Below are positions 8,724 through 18,080 of a DNA stretch of 64,000 bases, in pieces. The notes beneath the pieces are model-generated. The model did no database searches, had not been told where the DNA came from, and saw only the letters and a list, made by a program, of their open reading frames with translations. Source of the stretch: Winogradskyella algicola (GTDB lineage: Bacteria; Bacteroidota; Bacteroidia; Flavobacteriales; Flavobacteriaceae). Every line of letters starts with the position of its first letter. Position 1 is the stretch's first letter. A program made the position numbers and the translations under genes. The stretch is taken from NCBI RefSeq assembly GCF_005869935.1, contig NZ_SZQF01000007.1, forward strand, positions 1 through 64,000, read 5' to 3'.

Positions 8724-10286
8724 TTAGTTATCCTTTTTGCCGCCAAGATAAACACAATCTTTTAATTCTTGCATATTTTTAAAAGCAACAGGTGTTTTAT
8801 CATATTTAAAAGTGTGCTTAAACTCTTTAGCGAGATTGTGGTCATCTACATTCATTTCAATATCTTTCATGGTAAATTGGCATGGATGCTCGTAACCAGC
8901 TGCATGCGTAATTTCCATAAGTTCTTTTCTAAACGTTTTAAAATACTGTGCTAAACGCTCAGATTTTAGAGGTACATTAATACCATTTTGCAACCAGTTT
9001 TTCTGGGTGGCTACACCTGCAGGACAGCGGTTGGTATGGCAAATTTGTGCTTGTATGCATCCAATACTCATCATGGCTTCACGCGCTACATTGATGCAGT
9101 CGACTCCCATTGCAAATGCCATTGCTGCTTTTGCGGGAAATCCTAGCTTGCCACTGCCAATAAAAACAATACGTTCAGTAAGATTATGTTTTTGAAAAAG
9201 TTTGTATACATCGCTAAATCCATAAACCCAAGGTAAAGAAACGTGGTCGGCAAAGCTTGGAGGTGCTGCGCCTGTACCGCCTTCGCCACCATCGATAGTA
9301 ATGAAGTCTGGTCCACGGTTTTCCTTTTCCATGATTTGCGCTAATTCTTCCCATTGTTCTAGCTTGCCAATAGCAGCTTTTATACCAACAGGTAAACCCG
9401 TGGCTTCAGCAATACTTTCAATAAAATCCACTAGTTCTGGTACGGTAGAAAAGGCGTTGTGATTTGGTGGTGATAATACAGTTTTACCAACTTCAACGCC
9501 TCTGATTTCTGCTATTTCTTTAGTAATTTTCTTTCCAGGAAGCACTCCGCCTTTTCCAGGTTTAGCACCTTGAGATAATTTTATTTCAATGGCTCTGATA
9601 AAAGGATTGTCCTCAACCAGTTTCACCATTTTTCCCATTGAAAAGCCTCCATCTTCAGCACGTACACCGAAATAACCAGTACCAAAATGGAATACGACGT
9701 CACCACCATTGCTATGGTAAGGAGATAAACCACCTTCTCCTGTATTGTGGTAAGCATCAGCAAGTTTTACACCTTTATTTAAAGACTCTATGGCTTTTGC
9801 GGACAAAGAACCAAAACTCATTGCAGATACATTGATAATAGATGCTGGTCTGTAAGGTCGTTTACGCTTGTTATAGGCGCCCATTACTTTTGCACAAGGT
9901 ATAAAGGTTTTGTCGAGTGCGCTTGGGTGATGTTTTTCAACCTTATAGGGCATCATCGCATTGTTTATAAAAATATGCTGATGTGCGTATATATCTCTAT
10001 CTGTACCAAAACCTTCGTAGTTGTTTTCTTGTTTTGCAGATGCATAAATCCATCCACGTTCTATGCGGTTAAATGGTAATTCTTCACGATTGTTTGCGAC
10101 AAAATATTGACGCATTTCGGGTCCGATGCTTTCTAGTAAATAGCGTAAATGACCAACTATAGGAAAGTTGTGGCTGATGGTATGTTTGCGCTGAAAGAAT
10201 ATGTCTCTGATGGCAACGAGTACTAAAAAAATGATAAGCCAAAACCACCAAGGTATATTGCCTAAGAATTCTAAGACTGAATCCAT
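8724..10286 (-). CDS. Membrane-anchored FMN-binding glutamate synthase family protein
   Basis: 520 residues. One N-terminal membrane span (residues about 13-27) is followed by a TIM-barrel domain related to the FMN/synthase domain of GltB: SAMSFGSLSAKAI, ITIDGGEGGTGAAPPSFAD, and a cysteine-bearing HTNRCPAGVATQ segment. There is no glutaminase or C-terminal GltB domain, so it is the stand-alone family often labelled glutamate synthase or L-glutamate dehydrogenase-like; actual reaction uncertain. The membrane anchor suggests electron exchange with a membrane partner. Followed by the DUF7935-like gene. Confidence 0.85.
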   Translation of the reverse strand: MDSVLEFLGNIPWWFWLIIFLVLVAIRDIFFQRKHTISHNFPIVGHLRYLLESIGPEMRQYFVANNREELPFNRIERGWIYASAKQENNYEGFGTDRDIYAHQHIFINNAMMPYKVEKHHPSALDKTFIPCAKVMGAYNKRKRPYRPASIINVSAMSFGSLSAKAIESLNKGVKLADAYHNTGEGGLSPYHSNGGDVVFHFGTGYFGVRAEDGGFSMGKMVKLVEDNPFIRAIEIKLSQGAKPGKGGVLPGKKITKEIAEIRGVEVGKTVLSPPNHNAFSTVPELVDFIESIAEATGLPVGIKAAIGKLEQWEELAQIMEKENRGPDFITIDGGEGGTGAAPPSFADHVSLPWVYGFSDVYKLFQKHNLTERIVFIGSGKLGFPAKAAMAFAMGVDCINVAREAMMSIGCIQAQICHTNRCPAGVATQKNWLQNGINVPLKSERLAQYFKTFRKELMEITHAAGYEHPCQFTMKDIEMNVDDHNLAKEFKHTFKYDKTPVAFKNMQELKDCVYLGGKKDN

Positions 10287-10424
10287 AATGTGAAATAAAA
10301 ATTTGGACTAATATATTGAAAAATGATGATATGAAATTCTTGATATTTTGTTTATAATTATTGAATTAGAAACATGGAAAAGCCTGAGACAATGTGTATT
10401 TTCACGGTTTGAAAAAATGAAGTC

Positions 10425-12752
10425 TTGGAAAAGTATCTCAGTCAACTTAACGACGCACAATTAGCACCTACGTTACAGAAAGACGGCCCAATGATTGTTA
10501 TCGCTGGTGCAGGTTCTGGTAAAACACGCGTACTCACATATCGTATCGCTTATTTAATGAGTCAAGGTGTAGATGCCTTTAATATTTTGGCATTAACCTT
10601 TACCAATAAAGCAGCTCGCGAGATGAAAGGTAGAATTGCAGATATTGTTGGTGATAGCGAAGCTAAAAATCTTTGGATGGGTACGTTTCACTCTGTGTTT
10701 GCTAAAATTCTTAGGTTTGAAGGTCATCATTTAGGTTTTCCAAGTAACTTTACCATTTACGATACTCAAGATGCACAAAAGCTTATTGGTTCCATTATAA
10801 AAGAAATGGGACTGGATAAGGATATCTACAAAACCAAACAGGTTTATGGTCGTATTTCTTCGTATAAGAATAGCCTCATTACTGTTAAAGCTTATTTTAG
10901 GAATCCAGAGCTCATGGAAGCAGATGCTATGGCGCGAAGGCCAAAAATGGGGGAAATCTACGCAGCATATGTAGACCGTTGTTTTAAAGCTGGTGCTATG
11001 GATTTTGATGATTTGTTATTAAGAACTAACGAGTTATTGACGCGTTTTCCTGCGGTACTGGCCCAATATCAAGATCGTTTTAGATACATTTTGGTAGATG
11101 AGTATCAGGATACAAACCATTCGCAGTATCTTATCGTAAGAGCTTTGTCCGACCGGTTTCAGAATATCTGTGTGGTAGGTGACGATGCACAAAGTATCTA
11201 TGCCTTTCGTGGCGCAAATATTAATAACATCCTCAATTTCCAGAAGGATTATGACGATGTAAAAGTCTATAGATTAGAGCAAAATTACCGTTCTACAAAG
11301 ATGATTGTTGGGGCTGCCAATTCTGTTATAGAACACAATAAAACCAAGCTCGATAAAATTGTCTGGACAGCTAATGATGTTGGCGAACAAGTCATTGTGC
11401 ATAGAACTATGACAGATGCAGACGAAGGTCGCTATGTGGCTAGTACTATTTGGGAAACCAAAATGAACAAGCAATTGCAAAATAGCGATTTTGCAGTGCT
11501 TTACCGAACAAATGCGCAGTCTCGTGCTATAGAAGATGCATTGCGTAAGCGTGATATTCCATATAGAATATATGGTGGATTATCCTTTTATCAACGAAAA
11601 GAGATTAAAGATGTAACGGCTTATTTGCGTTTAATTTTAAATACTTCGGACGAAGAAGCTTTAAAGCGTGTTATTAATTATCCGGCAAGAGGTATTGGTC
11701 AGACTACGGTAGATCGTTTAGTTGTAGCAGCCAATGCAACAGGAAAGACCATTTATGAGATTATGAAAGATATTGATAGTGTATCTATCAATATTAATAA
11801 TGGGACCAAAAATAAGCTAAAGGACTTTGTAACATTGATAGAAAGTTACAAGGTTATGAACCAAAACGCCAATGCGTTTGAATTGGCTGAACACGTTGCT
11901 AAAACAAGTGGTCTTACACGCGAGTTGGGCAAAGATGGCACACCGGAAGGCGTTACAAAACTCGATAACGTACAGGAATTATTGAATGGTGTTAGGGATT
12001 TTGTTGAAGGTCAGATAGAAGTTGCAGACAGCACAGGATCCTTAGCTGAGTTTTTAGAAGACGTGGCTCTAGCAACAGATTTAGATGGTGATAAAGGCGA
12101 TCCAAACCACGTGGCTTTAATGACTATTCACTTGGCAAAAGGTCTAGAGTTTCCTCATGTGTTTATTGTAGGTATGGAGGAAGATTTGTTTCCAAGTGCA
12201 ATGAGCATGAATACCAGAAGCGAGCTTGAAGAAGAGCGTCGTTTGTTCTACGTGGCATTAACGAGAGCTGAGGAACAAGCCTATCTTACCTATACAGTAT
12301 CGCGTTATAGATGGGGAAAACTAATTGATGCAGAGCCAAGCCGATTTATTGAAGAAATTGATGATGAATTTGTAAACATCACAACTCCATTAAAAGAACA
12401 ACGTTTTAACCCAATGCTAGATGCTTCAATTTTTGGTGATATTGAGCCTAATAAGGTCCGTTTTGCAAAACCAAAGTCGCCAAAGTTTAAAAAGAAAGAG
12501 GCCAAGAAATCTGAGAAGTTTCAAATTAGTACACCAAAAAAGTTAAAGCCGGTAAGTCAGACCAATACTGGAGCCAATTTATTTGATACCAAGTTAACTG
12601 TAGGGAATATAGTGAATCATCAACGTTTTGGTAGAGGTGAGGTGCTTAAAATTGAAGGAGCTGGAGGTGACTTAAAAGCCGAAATTAAGTTTGAAAATGG
12701 TGATACTAAAAAACTGTTATTGCGTTTTGCTAAGCTTGAAATAATTTCTTAG
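10425..12752 (+). CDS. UvrD/PcrA-type DNA helicase
   Basis: 775 residues. Superfamily 1 helicase: Walker A AGAGSGKTR near residues 27-35, VDEYQDTNHSQ (motif II), VGDDAQSIYAFRGA (motif III), and the C-terminal LTIHLAKGLEF-type and VALTRA motifs, plus a C-terminal tudor-like tail (NHQRFGRGEVLKIEG) as in PcrA/UvrD. It unwinds DNA in nucleotide-excision and mismatch repair. The only plausible start is TTG at 10425: an in-frame TGA stands at 10410-10412, and the nearby ATG at 10417 is in another frame. Confidence 0.94.
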   Translation: MEKYLSQLNDAQLAPTLQKDGPMIVIAGAGSGKTRVLTYRIAYLMSQGVDAFNILALTFTNKAAREMKGRIADIVGDSEAKNLWMGTFHSVFAKILRFEGHHLGFPSNFTIYDTQDAQKLIGSIIKEMGLDKDIYKTKQVYGRISSYKNSLITVKAYFRNPELMEADAMARRPKMGEIYAAYVDRCFKAGAMDFDDLLLRTNELLTRFPAVLAQYQDRFRYILVDEYQDTNHSQYLIVRALSDRFQNICVVGDDAQSIYAFRGANINNILNFQKDYDDVKVYRLEQNYRSTKMIVGAANSVIEHNKTKLDKIVWTANDVGEQVIVHRTMTDADEGRYVASTIWETKMNKQLQNSDFAVLYRTNAQSRAIEDALRKRDIPYRIYGGLSFYQRKEIKDVTAYLRLILNTSDEEALKRVINYPARGIGQTTVDRLVVAANATGKTIYEIMKDIDSVSININNGTKNKLKDFVTLIESYKVMNQNANAFELAEHVAKTSGLTRELGKDGTPEGVTKLDNVQELLNGVRDFVEGQIEVADSTGSLAEFLEDVALATDLDGDKGDPNHVALMTIHLAKGLEFPHVFIVGMEEDLFPSAMSMNTRSELEEERRLFYVALTRAEEQAYLTYTVSRYRWGKLIDAEPSRFIEEIDDEFVNITTPLKEQRFNPMLDASIFGDIEPNKVRFAKPKSPKFKKKEAKKSEKFQISTPKKLKPVSQTNTGANLFDTKLTVGNIVNHQRFGRGEVLKIEGAGGDLKAEIKFENGDTKKLLLRFAKLEIIS

Positions 12753-12760
12753 TCTATTAA

Positions 12761-12788
12761 CGCAACCCTTTGTAGTTTTTTTCATCTA
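12761..12788 (+). promoter_or_regulatory. Candidate ECF-type promoter
   Basis: CGCAACC at 12761-12767 and CATCTA at 12783-12788, 15 bp apart, 18 bp before the ATG of the lipoprotein gene. The AAC-containing -35 and CRTC-like -10 fit extracytoplasmic-function sigma promoters rather than the TAnnTTTG housekeeping type seen elsewhere here. Inferred from pattern only. Confidence 0.35.
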
Positions 12789-12805
12789 AAAATAAACTTT
12801 TCATT

Positions 12806-13498
12806 ATGCCCAAGAAACTTCATCTTGCAATTTGGTTAATACTAATCGCTGTTTTTAGTTGCGAAGACACTGAAATACAAAATAATATTAGAGTTCTGGT
12901 AACAGGTAATGTTATAGACCAAAACGCACAACCAATTGCTAATGCTAATGTTAAAGTGTATGCAGATGCAGATGCTTTTGGTGCAGATCGAGTACTGCTA
13001 GGTGAAGGTGTTAGCAATGCTTCAGGGAGTTTTAATATCACATCTTTGTTTGGACCAAATCAATTGTTTCTTGTAGATATTTCTTCAGGCGCTCAGTATT
13101 CCACTTACCGTTATCAAACCAATACAGAAGAGTTTACTCCTGGTGATCTTACTTTTAATTTACAAACTGTAGCGTTGAATGCCATGACCAACTTTACTTA
13201 TAACATCATAAGAGAAAGTGGAGAAAGCAATACCTTGTACTATAGATTTACATATTTTGATGCTAATTGTACGGAAGTTTATGAAGAAGGTATTTTAAAC
13301 GAGTCTCTTAGCAATTGCGATAATACCAGAGTTATAGGCTCTACTTTAGATGATGCATCGCCTAATGCTGAAAATATAAGTTTTGTGGTACCATTGCAAT
13401 CTCAGGTTGAGTTCTCTTATCGCTTTAATGAAGATGATGAAATTTCTGAATTTATAACCGTTAATTCAGCTGACTATGCGTTTCAATTTAGCTACTAA
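12806..13498 (+). CDS. Lipoprotein with carboxypeptidase-regulatory-like domain
   Basis: 230 residues. Lipoprotein signal peptide ending in AVFSC (Cys 19). Residues about 30-100 (VTGNVIDQNAQPIANANVKVY) form a CarboxypepD_reg-like beta-sandwich, the domain often found in surface proteins and TonB receptors of Bacteroidota. The rest is beta-rich without a recognised family. Probably at the cell surface or the outer membrane. Its 3' end overlaps the next gene by 23 bp, and a candidate ECF-type promoter precedes it. Confidence 0.7.
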   Translation: MPKKLHLAIWLILIAVFSCEDTEIQNNIRVLVTGNVIDQNAQPIANANVKVYADADAFGADRVLLGEGVSNASGSFNITSLFGPNQLFLVDISSGAQYSTYRYQTNTEEFTPGDLTFNLQTVALNAMTNFTYNIIRESGESNTLYYRFTYFDANCTEVYEEGILNESLSNCDNTRVIGSTLDDASPNAENISFVVPLQSQVEFSYRFNEDDEISEFITVNSADYAFQFSY

Positions 13499-14159
13499 GA
13501 TTTTAATTATTCTTGCTTTTGGTTTTCAGTTGAATGCTCAAAATGATAGTATAGGTCAAAATAAAAAAAAGTCTAAAATTCCTTTTTTATTTGATGACGA
13601 ACGTCAATACTTAGGTGCAATGTCACTAACATATCAGAACCCAATGCCTTATGGAGACAATTTTATTGGTGAAGGGTTTGAAGGTAAAGGTGGTTACAAT
13701 TTTAAATTTCAGGTTTATGTGTTTAAAAACTTCTTTGTAGGTTTTAGTTATGGCTTTAGTCATTTTAACAATATAAATACCGAATTATTGGGTAGTTATA
13801 CTAAAAGTACTCTTGAAGAGATTAGTGGTGTGCTTGGCTATGAGTTTGTTCCACTACCTAAGGTTAGGTTAGGAGTTAATGCTTCGGTCTTTGGAAATGC
13901 CACTTTAACAAATTCAATTCAGTCTGGTTATGGCAATAGAGATTTTGGAAAATTAAGAAACTTGGGTATCACTTTTGAGTACGAGTTTATTAGAAATCTA
14001 AATGTATTGTTGGAGTACAATTGGAGAAAAATAAAATCTGAGATTGAGGTACCAAATGAATTAAAATCCTTTTTTGAGGAAGGAACTTATAATACCTTAA
14101 ATATTGGTTTGAAGTTTAATTTTGGAAATGAGGCTTTTGTAGATAAAGTTTTTTTCTAG
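13476..14159 (+). CDS. Outer-membrane beta-barrel protein
   Basis: 227 residues with a signal peptide (cut after LNA-Q) and alternating beta strands rich in aromatic residues and glycine, ending in a C-terminal strand near LNIGLKFNFG, consistent with a small outer-membrane barrel. No specific family seen. It starts inside the 3' end of the lipoprotein gene (23-bp overlap), so the two are co-expressed and may act together at the outer membrane. Convergent with the glycogen-binding-domain gene 16 bp on. Confidence 0.65.
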   Translation: MRFNLATKILIILAFGFQLNAQNDSIGQNKKKSKIPFLFDDERQYLGAMSLTYQNPMPYGDNFIGEGFEGKGGYNFKFQVYVFKNFFVGFSYGFSHFNNINTELLGSYTKSTLEEISGVLGYEFVPLPKVRLGVNASVFGNATLTNSIQSGYGNRDFGKLRNLGITFEYEFIRNLNVLLEYNWRKIKSEIEVPNELKSFFEEGTYNTLNIGLKFNFGNEAFVDKVFF

Positions 14160-14175
14160 ACTTATATTAAAGTAT

Positions 14176-15123
14176 TTATTTTACCATACATACCGAATTA
14201 ATATTCCCTTCATCGTCATATTCTTTTACAGAGTTAGTTGGGTCTGTGATCCACTTTCCGTCTACAATAAATTTATAATGGTATTTTCCACCAGATAAGC
14301 TCTTATTATAAACCCAACAATTATTTATCTTTGTCATTTCGCATTCATCTTCGGTCCAACCGTTAAAATCACCACTGAGAATAACAGTTTCAGCATCTAG
14401 ATAATCACAAAGTTTAAATGTTACATTCTTTTGTATATCGATTATAGAGTTGTAACCACCATATTCGTTTTCAACTTTTGATGGATTTTGAGGATCAATA
14501 ATCCAAAGATGTTTATCTATAATAAATTTGTACTGATAAATATCTGGTTTTAACTGCAAGGTTACTTCCCAGCCATTATCTGTGGGTATCATTTTAAAAC
14601 CAGTCTCGTCCCAACGGTTAAAAGTGCCACTAAGGATAACTTGTTCGGCGTCTTTATAACCTTTTAACCTAAAGGTAACATTACCATAATCAGTAGCAAA
14701 AGCACTGTAAAGTTTAAGGTTATAGGTCATAAGTTTATGACCTCCATAATCTCTGGCATCTACAATATTCTCAAAATCTTCGGACGGTTCTGCCCAGTGA
14801 AATCCATTAACAATGAATTTAAATTCCCAGTCAAAATCCGATGTAAAAATGGAAAGGTCTTTTTTCAATTCATAAATGCTATCATTCACTTTATTCATTT
14901 TCCATTTGTCATTGTCTTTCGTCCAATCGTTAAACTCACCAGAAACGCACACGTATTCTATTTTATCTCCATTATTTTTTATATTAGAATAGTCATTAAC
15001 ATTGAATATGAATGTAAGATTTTCGCCCTCAATTTTGTAGCCCTTTTTGTTTTGGGAATTAATGTTGATGGTTAAAAATAATAGACCTATAAAAGGTAGT
15101 AATATCTTGTTTTTTATTATCAA
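14176..15123 (-). CDS. Secreted protein with three glycogen-binding-like (CBM48/E-set) domains
   Basis: 315 residues: signal peptide (cut near ININSQ), then three copies of an E-set/CBM48 fold at about 30-125, 148-232 and 233-315, each with the signature V-(I/V)-L-S-G-x-F-N-x-W followed by Y-x-Y-K-F-I-V/I-D and W-x-x-D-P. This fold binds starch or glycogen in AMPK-beta and branching enzymes. No catalytic domain is present, so it is likely a secreted binding protein. The start is a TTG whose TTGA overlaps the stop of the upstream protease gene; no other in-frame start precedes the signal peptide. Confidence 0.75.
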   Translation of the reverse strand: MIIKNKILLPFIGLLFLTININSQNKKGYKIEGENLTFIFNVNDYSNIKNNGDKIEYVCVSGEFNDWTKDNDKWKMNKVNDSIYELKKDLSIFTSDFDWEFKFIVNGFHWAEPSEDFENIVDARDYGGHKLMTYNLKLYSAFATDYGNVTFRLKGYKDAEQVILSGTFNRWDETGFKMIPTDNGWEVTLQLKPDIYQYKFIIDKHLWIIDPQNPSKVENEYGGYNSIIDIQKNVTFKLCDYLDAETVILSGDFNGWTEDECEMTKINNCWVYNKSLSGGKYHYKFIVDGKWITDPTNSVKEYDDEGNINSVCMVK

Positions 15124-16094
15124 GGCTCAGTAATAGGATTCGCTATAAAATATAGCTTCTTTTTCCTGTAATTGATTATTGTTCTTTTTTGCATGAAGAA
15201 TTCAAAACCTAAAATACCATCTAAGTTAGTACCGAATGCTGTATTCATTTTTTTTAAGTTAGCAAGTACTGTTTTCATTGGTCCAAAGTAAATTGAATCG
15301 TTCAATTTTACTCTGTACAATTTTCCTGCCAAAACCTTTTTCTTTTTGCCGCTGGCACCTGTAAGTTTTAATTCTCTGCTTGGATAAAAGTAATCTAAAA
15401 TTTCTGAATCTAAGTCTTTATTAAGCTGATTGTACTCTGCAGCTGTGTCTAAACCAAATTGTACTTTCTTATCACCAACATAAGCGTCCAGAATAATTGT
15501 ATGCTTTTTTAGTATGAAATCTATACTATCTACAATAGTTTCTGCATAGACTTTGTTAGAGCATTTATTTCCTTTTTTATCAATTCGAGTTAAGGTTAAC
15601 TGATTAAGGTGCATGTCTATAAAAATTTCAAAATCTTTAAGGACATTGTATCCAATAATGCCTAAAAGTTTAATCTTCTTGGTTTTTTCAATATGAGATA
15701 AATCTACAACATCAGCGTTGAGCTTCTCAAGGTTTATCTCATTTATGCTTAATAGGCTGAGATGCTTTTCCTTTACATCTTCAATATTTTCGTTAACACC
15801 ACTTTTTTGCTTACCATCATCACCATATTTTCTGGTAGGTTTAAAATGAGCACTGTTTAAAATAAGTGTTTCAGAACCTGTATCTACGATAAAATCGCCA
15901 ACTTCATTAAGAATTTCAATTTCAACAACTATGAGTTGGTCTACAACCTTAAACGGTATACGCGTAGTAGAAGCGTTTACAAACTCTGCTTTAGTGAAAA
16001 AGAAAGGAGGCACATCCTTTATGGTTTTTTTTTCAGTTGCAAAACTTTTTGCAAAGAACAGGAGTACGATGATTATTTTGATTGATTGATGCAT
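15120..16094 (-). CDS. Retropepsin-like aspartic protease, secreted
   Basis: 324 residues with an N-terminal signal peptide. Two aspartic half-sites are visible: FIVDTGSETLIL (Asp-Thr-Gly, about residues 88-99) and FGLDTAAEYNQL (Asp-Thr-Ala, about 214-225), followed by ILGFEFF, as in the bacterial retropepsin-like/PDZ-associated aspartic protease family. Acts outside the cytoplasm; substrate unknown. It is translationally coupled (TTGA overlap of 4 bp) to the downstream secreted protein with three carbohydrate-binding-like domains, which suggests a shared role. Confidence 0.75.
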   Translation of the reverse strand: MHQSIKIIIVLLFFAKSFATEKKTIKDVPPFFFTKAEFVNASTTRIPFKVVDQLIVVEIEILNEVGDFIVDTGSETLILNSAHFKPTRKYGDDGKQKSGVNENIEDVKEKHLSLLSINEINLEKLNADVVDLSHIEKTKKIKLLGIIGYNVLKDFEIFIDMHLNQLTLTRIDKKGNKCSNKVYAETIVDSIDFILKKHTIILDAYVGDKKVQFGLDTAAEYNQLNKDLDSEILDYFYPSRELKLTGASGKKKKVLAGKLYRVKLNDSIYFGPMKTVLANLKKMNTAFGTNLDGILGFEFFMQKRTIINYRKKKLYFIANPITEP

Positions 16095-16179
16095 ACTCTA
16101 TAGACTGCAAATACATATTAATTGTTACAGTCTTAAAAAAGTTTATAATTTTTTTAGCATTTATATGTATCTTTAAATT

Positions 16180-16800
16180 ATGGCAGAATTCATTAAAATA
16201 TATCCCGAAAATCCGAACCCAAAAGCGGTTCAGAAAGTGGTTGCGGTCTTAAAACGAGGTGGATTGGTAATTTACCCAACAGATACTGTATATGGTTTAG
16301 GTTGTGATATCACTAACATCAAGGCGCTTGAGCGTATAGCGCAGATTAAAGGTGTGAAGCTAGAAAAGTCTAACTTCTCGTTTGTATGTGAAGATTTAAG
16401 TAACCTTAGTGATTATGTAAAGCAAATAGATACTTCTACTTTTAAAATTCTAAAACGTGCTTTGCCAGGTCCTTATACATTTATTCTGCCAGGTTCTAAA
16501 AGCTTACCTAATCCTTTTAAAAAGCGAAAAACAGTAGGTATTAGAGTACCGGACAATTCTATTGCTTTAGCTTTGGTAAGTGCTTTAGGTAATCCTATAG
16601 TGTCAACATCTATAAGAGATGAAGATGATATTATAGAATATACAACAGATCCAGAACTGATTTTAGAAAAATGGGATAATCTAGTCGATATAGTTGTCGA
16701 TGGTGGCTATGGTGGCAATGAAGCGTCTACTATTATAGATCTTTCAGAGGATTCCCCAAAAGTTGTAAGAGAAGGCAAGGGAAGTTTAGAGATATTTTAA
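16180..16800 (+). CDS. Threonylcarbamoyl-AMP synthase, Sua5/YrdC family
   Basis: 206 residues, all in one Sua5/YciO/YrdC domain: GGLVIYPTDTVYGLGCD near residues 29-45, KRKTVGIRVPDN near 110-121, and PIVSTSIR near 133-140 match the nucleotide and substrate pocket. The enzyme makes L-threonylcarbamoyl-adenylate from Thr, bicarbonate and ATP for t6A37 of tRNA. A YciO-type paralogue with unproven activity cannot be excluded. Divergent from the aspartic protease gene; its stop overlaps that of the MFS gene on the other strand. Confidence 0.88.
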   Translation: MAEFIKIYPENPNPKAVQKVVAVLKRGGLVIYPTDTVYGLGCDITNIKALERIAQIKGVKLEKSNFSFVCEDLSNLSDYVKQIDTSTFKILKRALPGPYTFILPGSKSLPNPFKKRKTVGIRVPDNSIALALVSALGNPIVSTSIRDEDDIIEYTTDPELILEKWDNLVDIVVDGGYGGNEASTIIDLSEDSPKVVREGKGSLEIF

Positions 16801-18008
16801 ATCCGATTTATAAACTTAACGCCTTTACTACTATTAAAATAAAACAGAGCCAAAGAAATTATTCCGCAAACTAAAAACCCGACGAACAAGGGTGTTACAG
16901 AATCAACGACATAAGTGCCTATGTAATCTGCTATAGGTACAGCCATAACTGTAGAAATGAAACCGTTTAAGGCAGAACCAATACCAGCAATATGTCCCAT
17001 AGGTTCCATAGCTAATGCACGAAGATTACCAAACAAAAATCCAATAGTGAAAAATTGAAGTGCAAAAAATGTAATAAGAATTTCTATGCTTGGATTTTTA
17101 CCAGAGTTAAATAGAATAATAAAAAACAATGATATTACTATAAAACTTATCATGGCAGTATGCACAATGTTTTTCATTCCAAATCGCACTACTAATTGAC
17201 TGTTAAAAAACGTTGCAAGACCAACAGAAATAGCTAGGCTGGCAAATATAAGAGGAAACTCATCAGCAAGATTGTACTGTTTTTCAAAAATGCGTTGCGA
17301 TGTACTAAGATATACCATAAAAGAACCTGTAATAAAACCAGATAATAGGGTATAAATTACTGCAGATTTAATTTTAAAAAACTGTACGGTACCTGTTTTA
17401 AAAATAGAAAGTCTGTACGGTATTTTGTACTTGTCTTTTAGGGTTTCAGGTTGTCTCAGCCAATACCAAATCACAACAAAAATTCCGAAAATAAGATTGA
17501 ATGTAAAAATAGATTTCCAGTGATAATGGTTCATTAAAAACTGCCCTAACGTAGGCGCCACAACAGGTACAAGAATAAATACCATAACTACGACGGATAA
17601 AATTTTAGCCATGTAATCTCCCTCATAAGAATCCCTTACCATGGCTATGCACATAGTTCTTGGTGAGGCAAGCGCAACTCCTTGTAAAACTCTACCAAAA
17701 AGCATCATCTCAAAGCTTTTGGTCGTTATGCATATTATTGAAGCTAATATAAATAGTACAAAACCAACATAGACTATAGGTTTTCTTCCAAAACTATCTG
17801 ATAATGGTCCAAAGATTAATTGACCGATGCCTAGACCAAGAAAAATAGAAGTGATAAGTTTAGGTAGTTCTAAAGGTTCGCTAATACTAAGATAATTTCC
17901 AATACGAGGTAAGGCAGGTAAAAGCGCGTCTATAGAAAGCGCAACAATAGACATTAATGCAGCCATCAAAACAACAAATTCAAATTGTGAGCGCTTCTGT
18001 TTTTCCAT
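16797..18008 (-). CDS. MFS multidrug efflux transporter, Bcr/CflA family
   Basis: 403 residues, 12 predicted membrane spans. The loop 2-3 motif GPLSDSFGRKPIVYVG (residues about 66-81) is the MFS motif A, and RVLQGVALASPRTM in span 4 carries the conserved Arg of the drug:H+ antiporter group. Best family fit is Bcr/CflA, which expels antibiotics such as bicyclomycin or chloramphenicol. Its 3' end overlaps the Sua5-type gene by 4 bp in convergent orientation. A TACTTTTG promoter element lies just upstream. Confidence 0.88.
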   Translation of the reverse strand: MEKQKRSQFEFVVLMAALMSIVALSIDALLPALPRIGNYLSISEPLELPKLITSIFLGLGIGQLIFGPLSDSFGRKPIVYVGFVLFILASIICITTKSFEMMLFGRVLQGVALASPRTMCIAMVRDSYEGDYMAKILSVVVMVFILVPVVAPTLGQFLMNHYHWKSIFTFNLIFGIFVVIWYWLRQPETLKDKYKIPYRLSIFKTGTVQFFKIKSAVIYTLLSGFITGSFMVYLSTSQRIFEKQYNLADEFPLIFASLAISVGLATFFNSQLVVRFGMKNIVHTAMISFIVISLFFIILFNSGKNPSIEILITFFALQFFTIGFLFGNLRALAMEPMGHIAGIGSALNGFISTVMAVPIADYIGTYVVDSVTPLFVGFLVCGIISLALFYFNSSKGVKFINRI

Positions 18009-18012
18009 GGCG

Positions 18013-18020
18013 CAAAAGTA
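18013..18020 (-). promoter_or_regulatory. Bacteroidota -7 promoter element for the MFS gene
   Basis: Minus-strand TACTTTTG is a perfect TAnnTTTG match only 5 bp before the start codon, so the mRNA would have almost no leader. Confidence 0.45.
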
Positions 18021-18080
18021 AACTATTTATTACCTATTTTTGAACAGAATATAAGAGGTAAATACTAAACCTTTGTTAAG

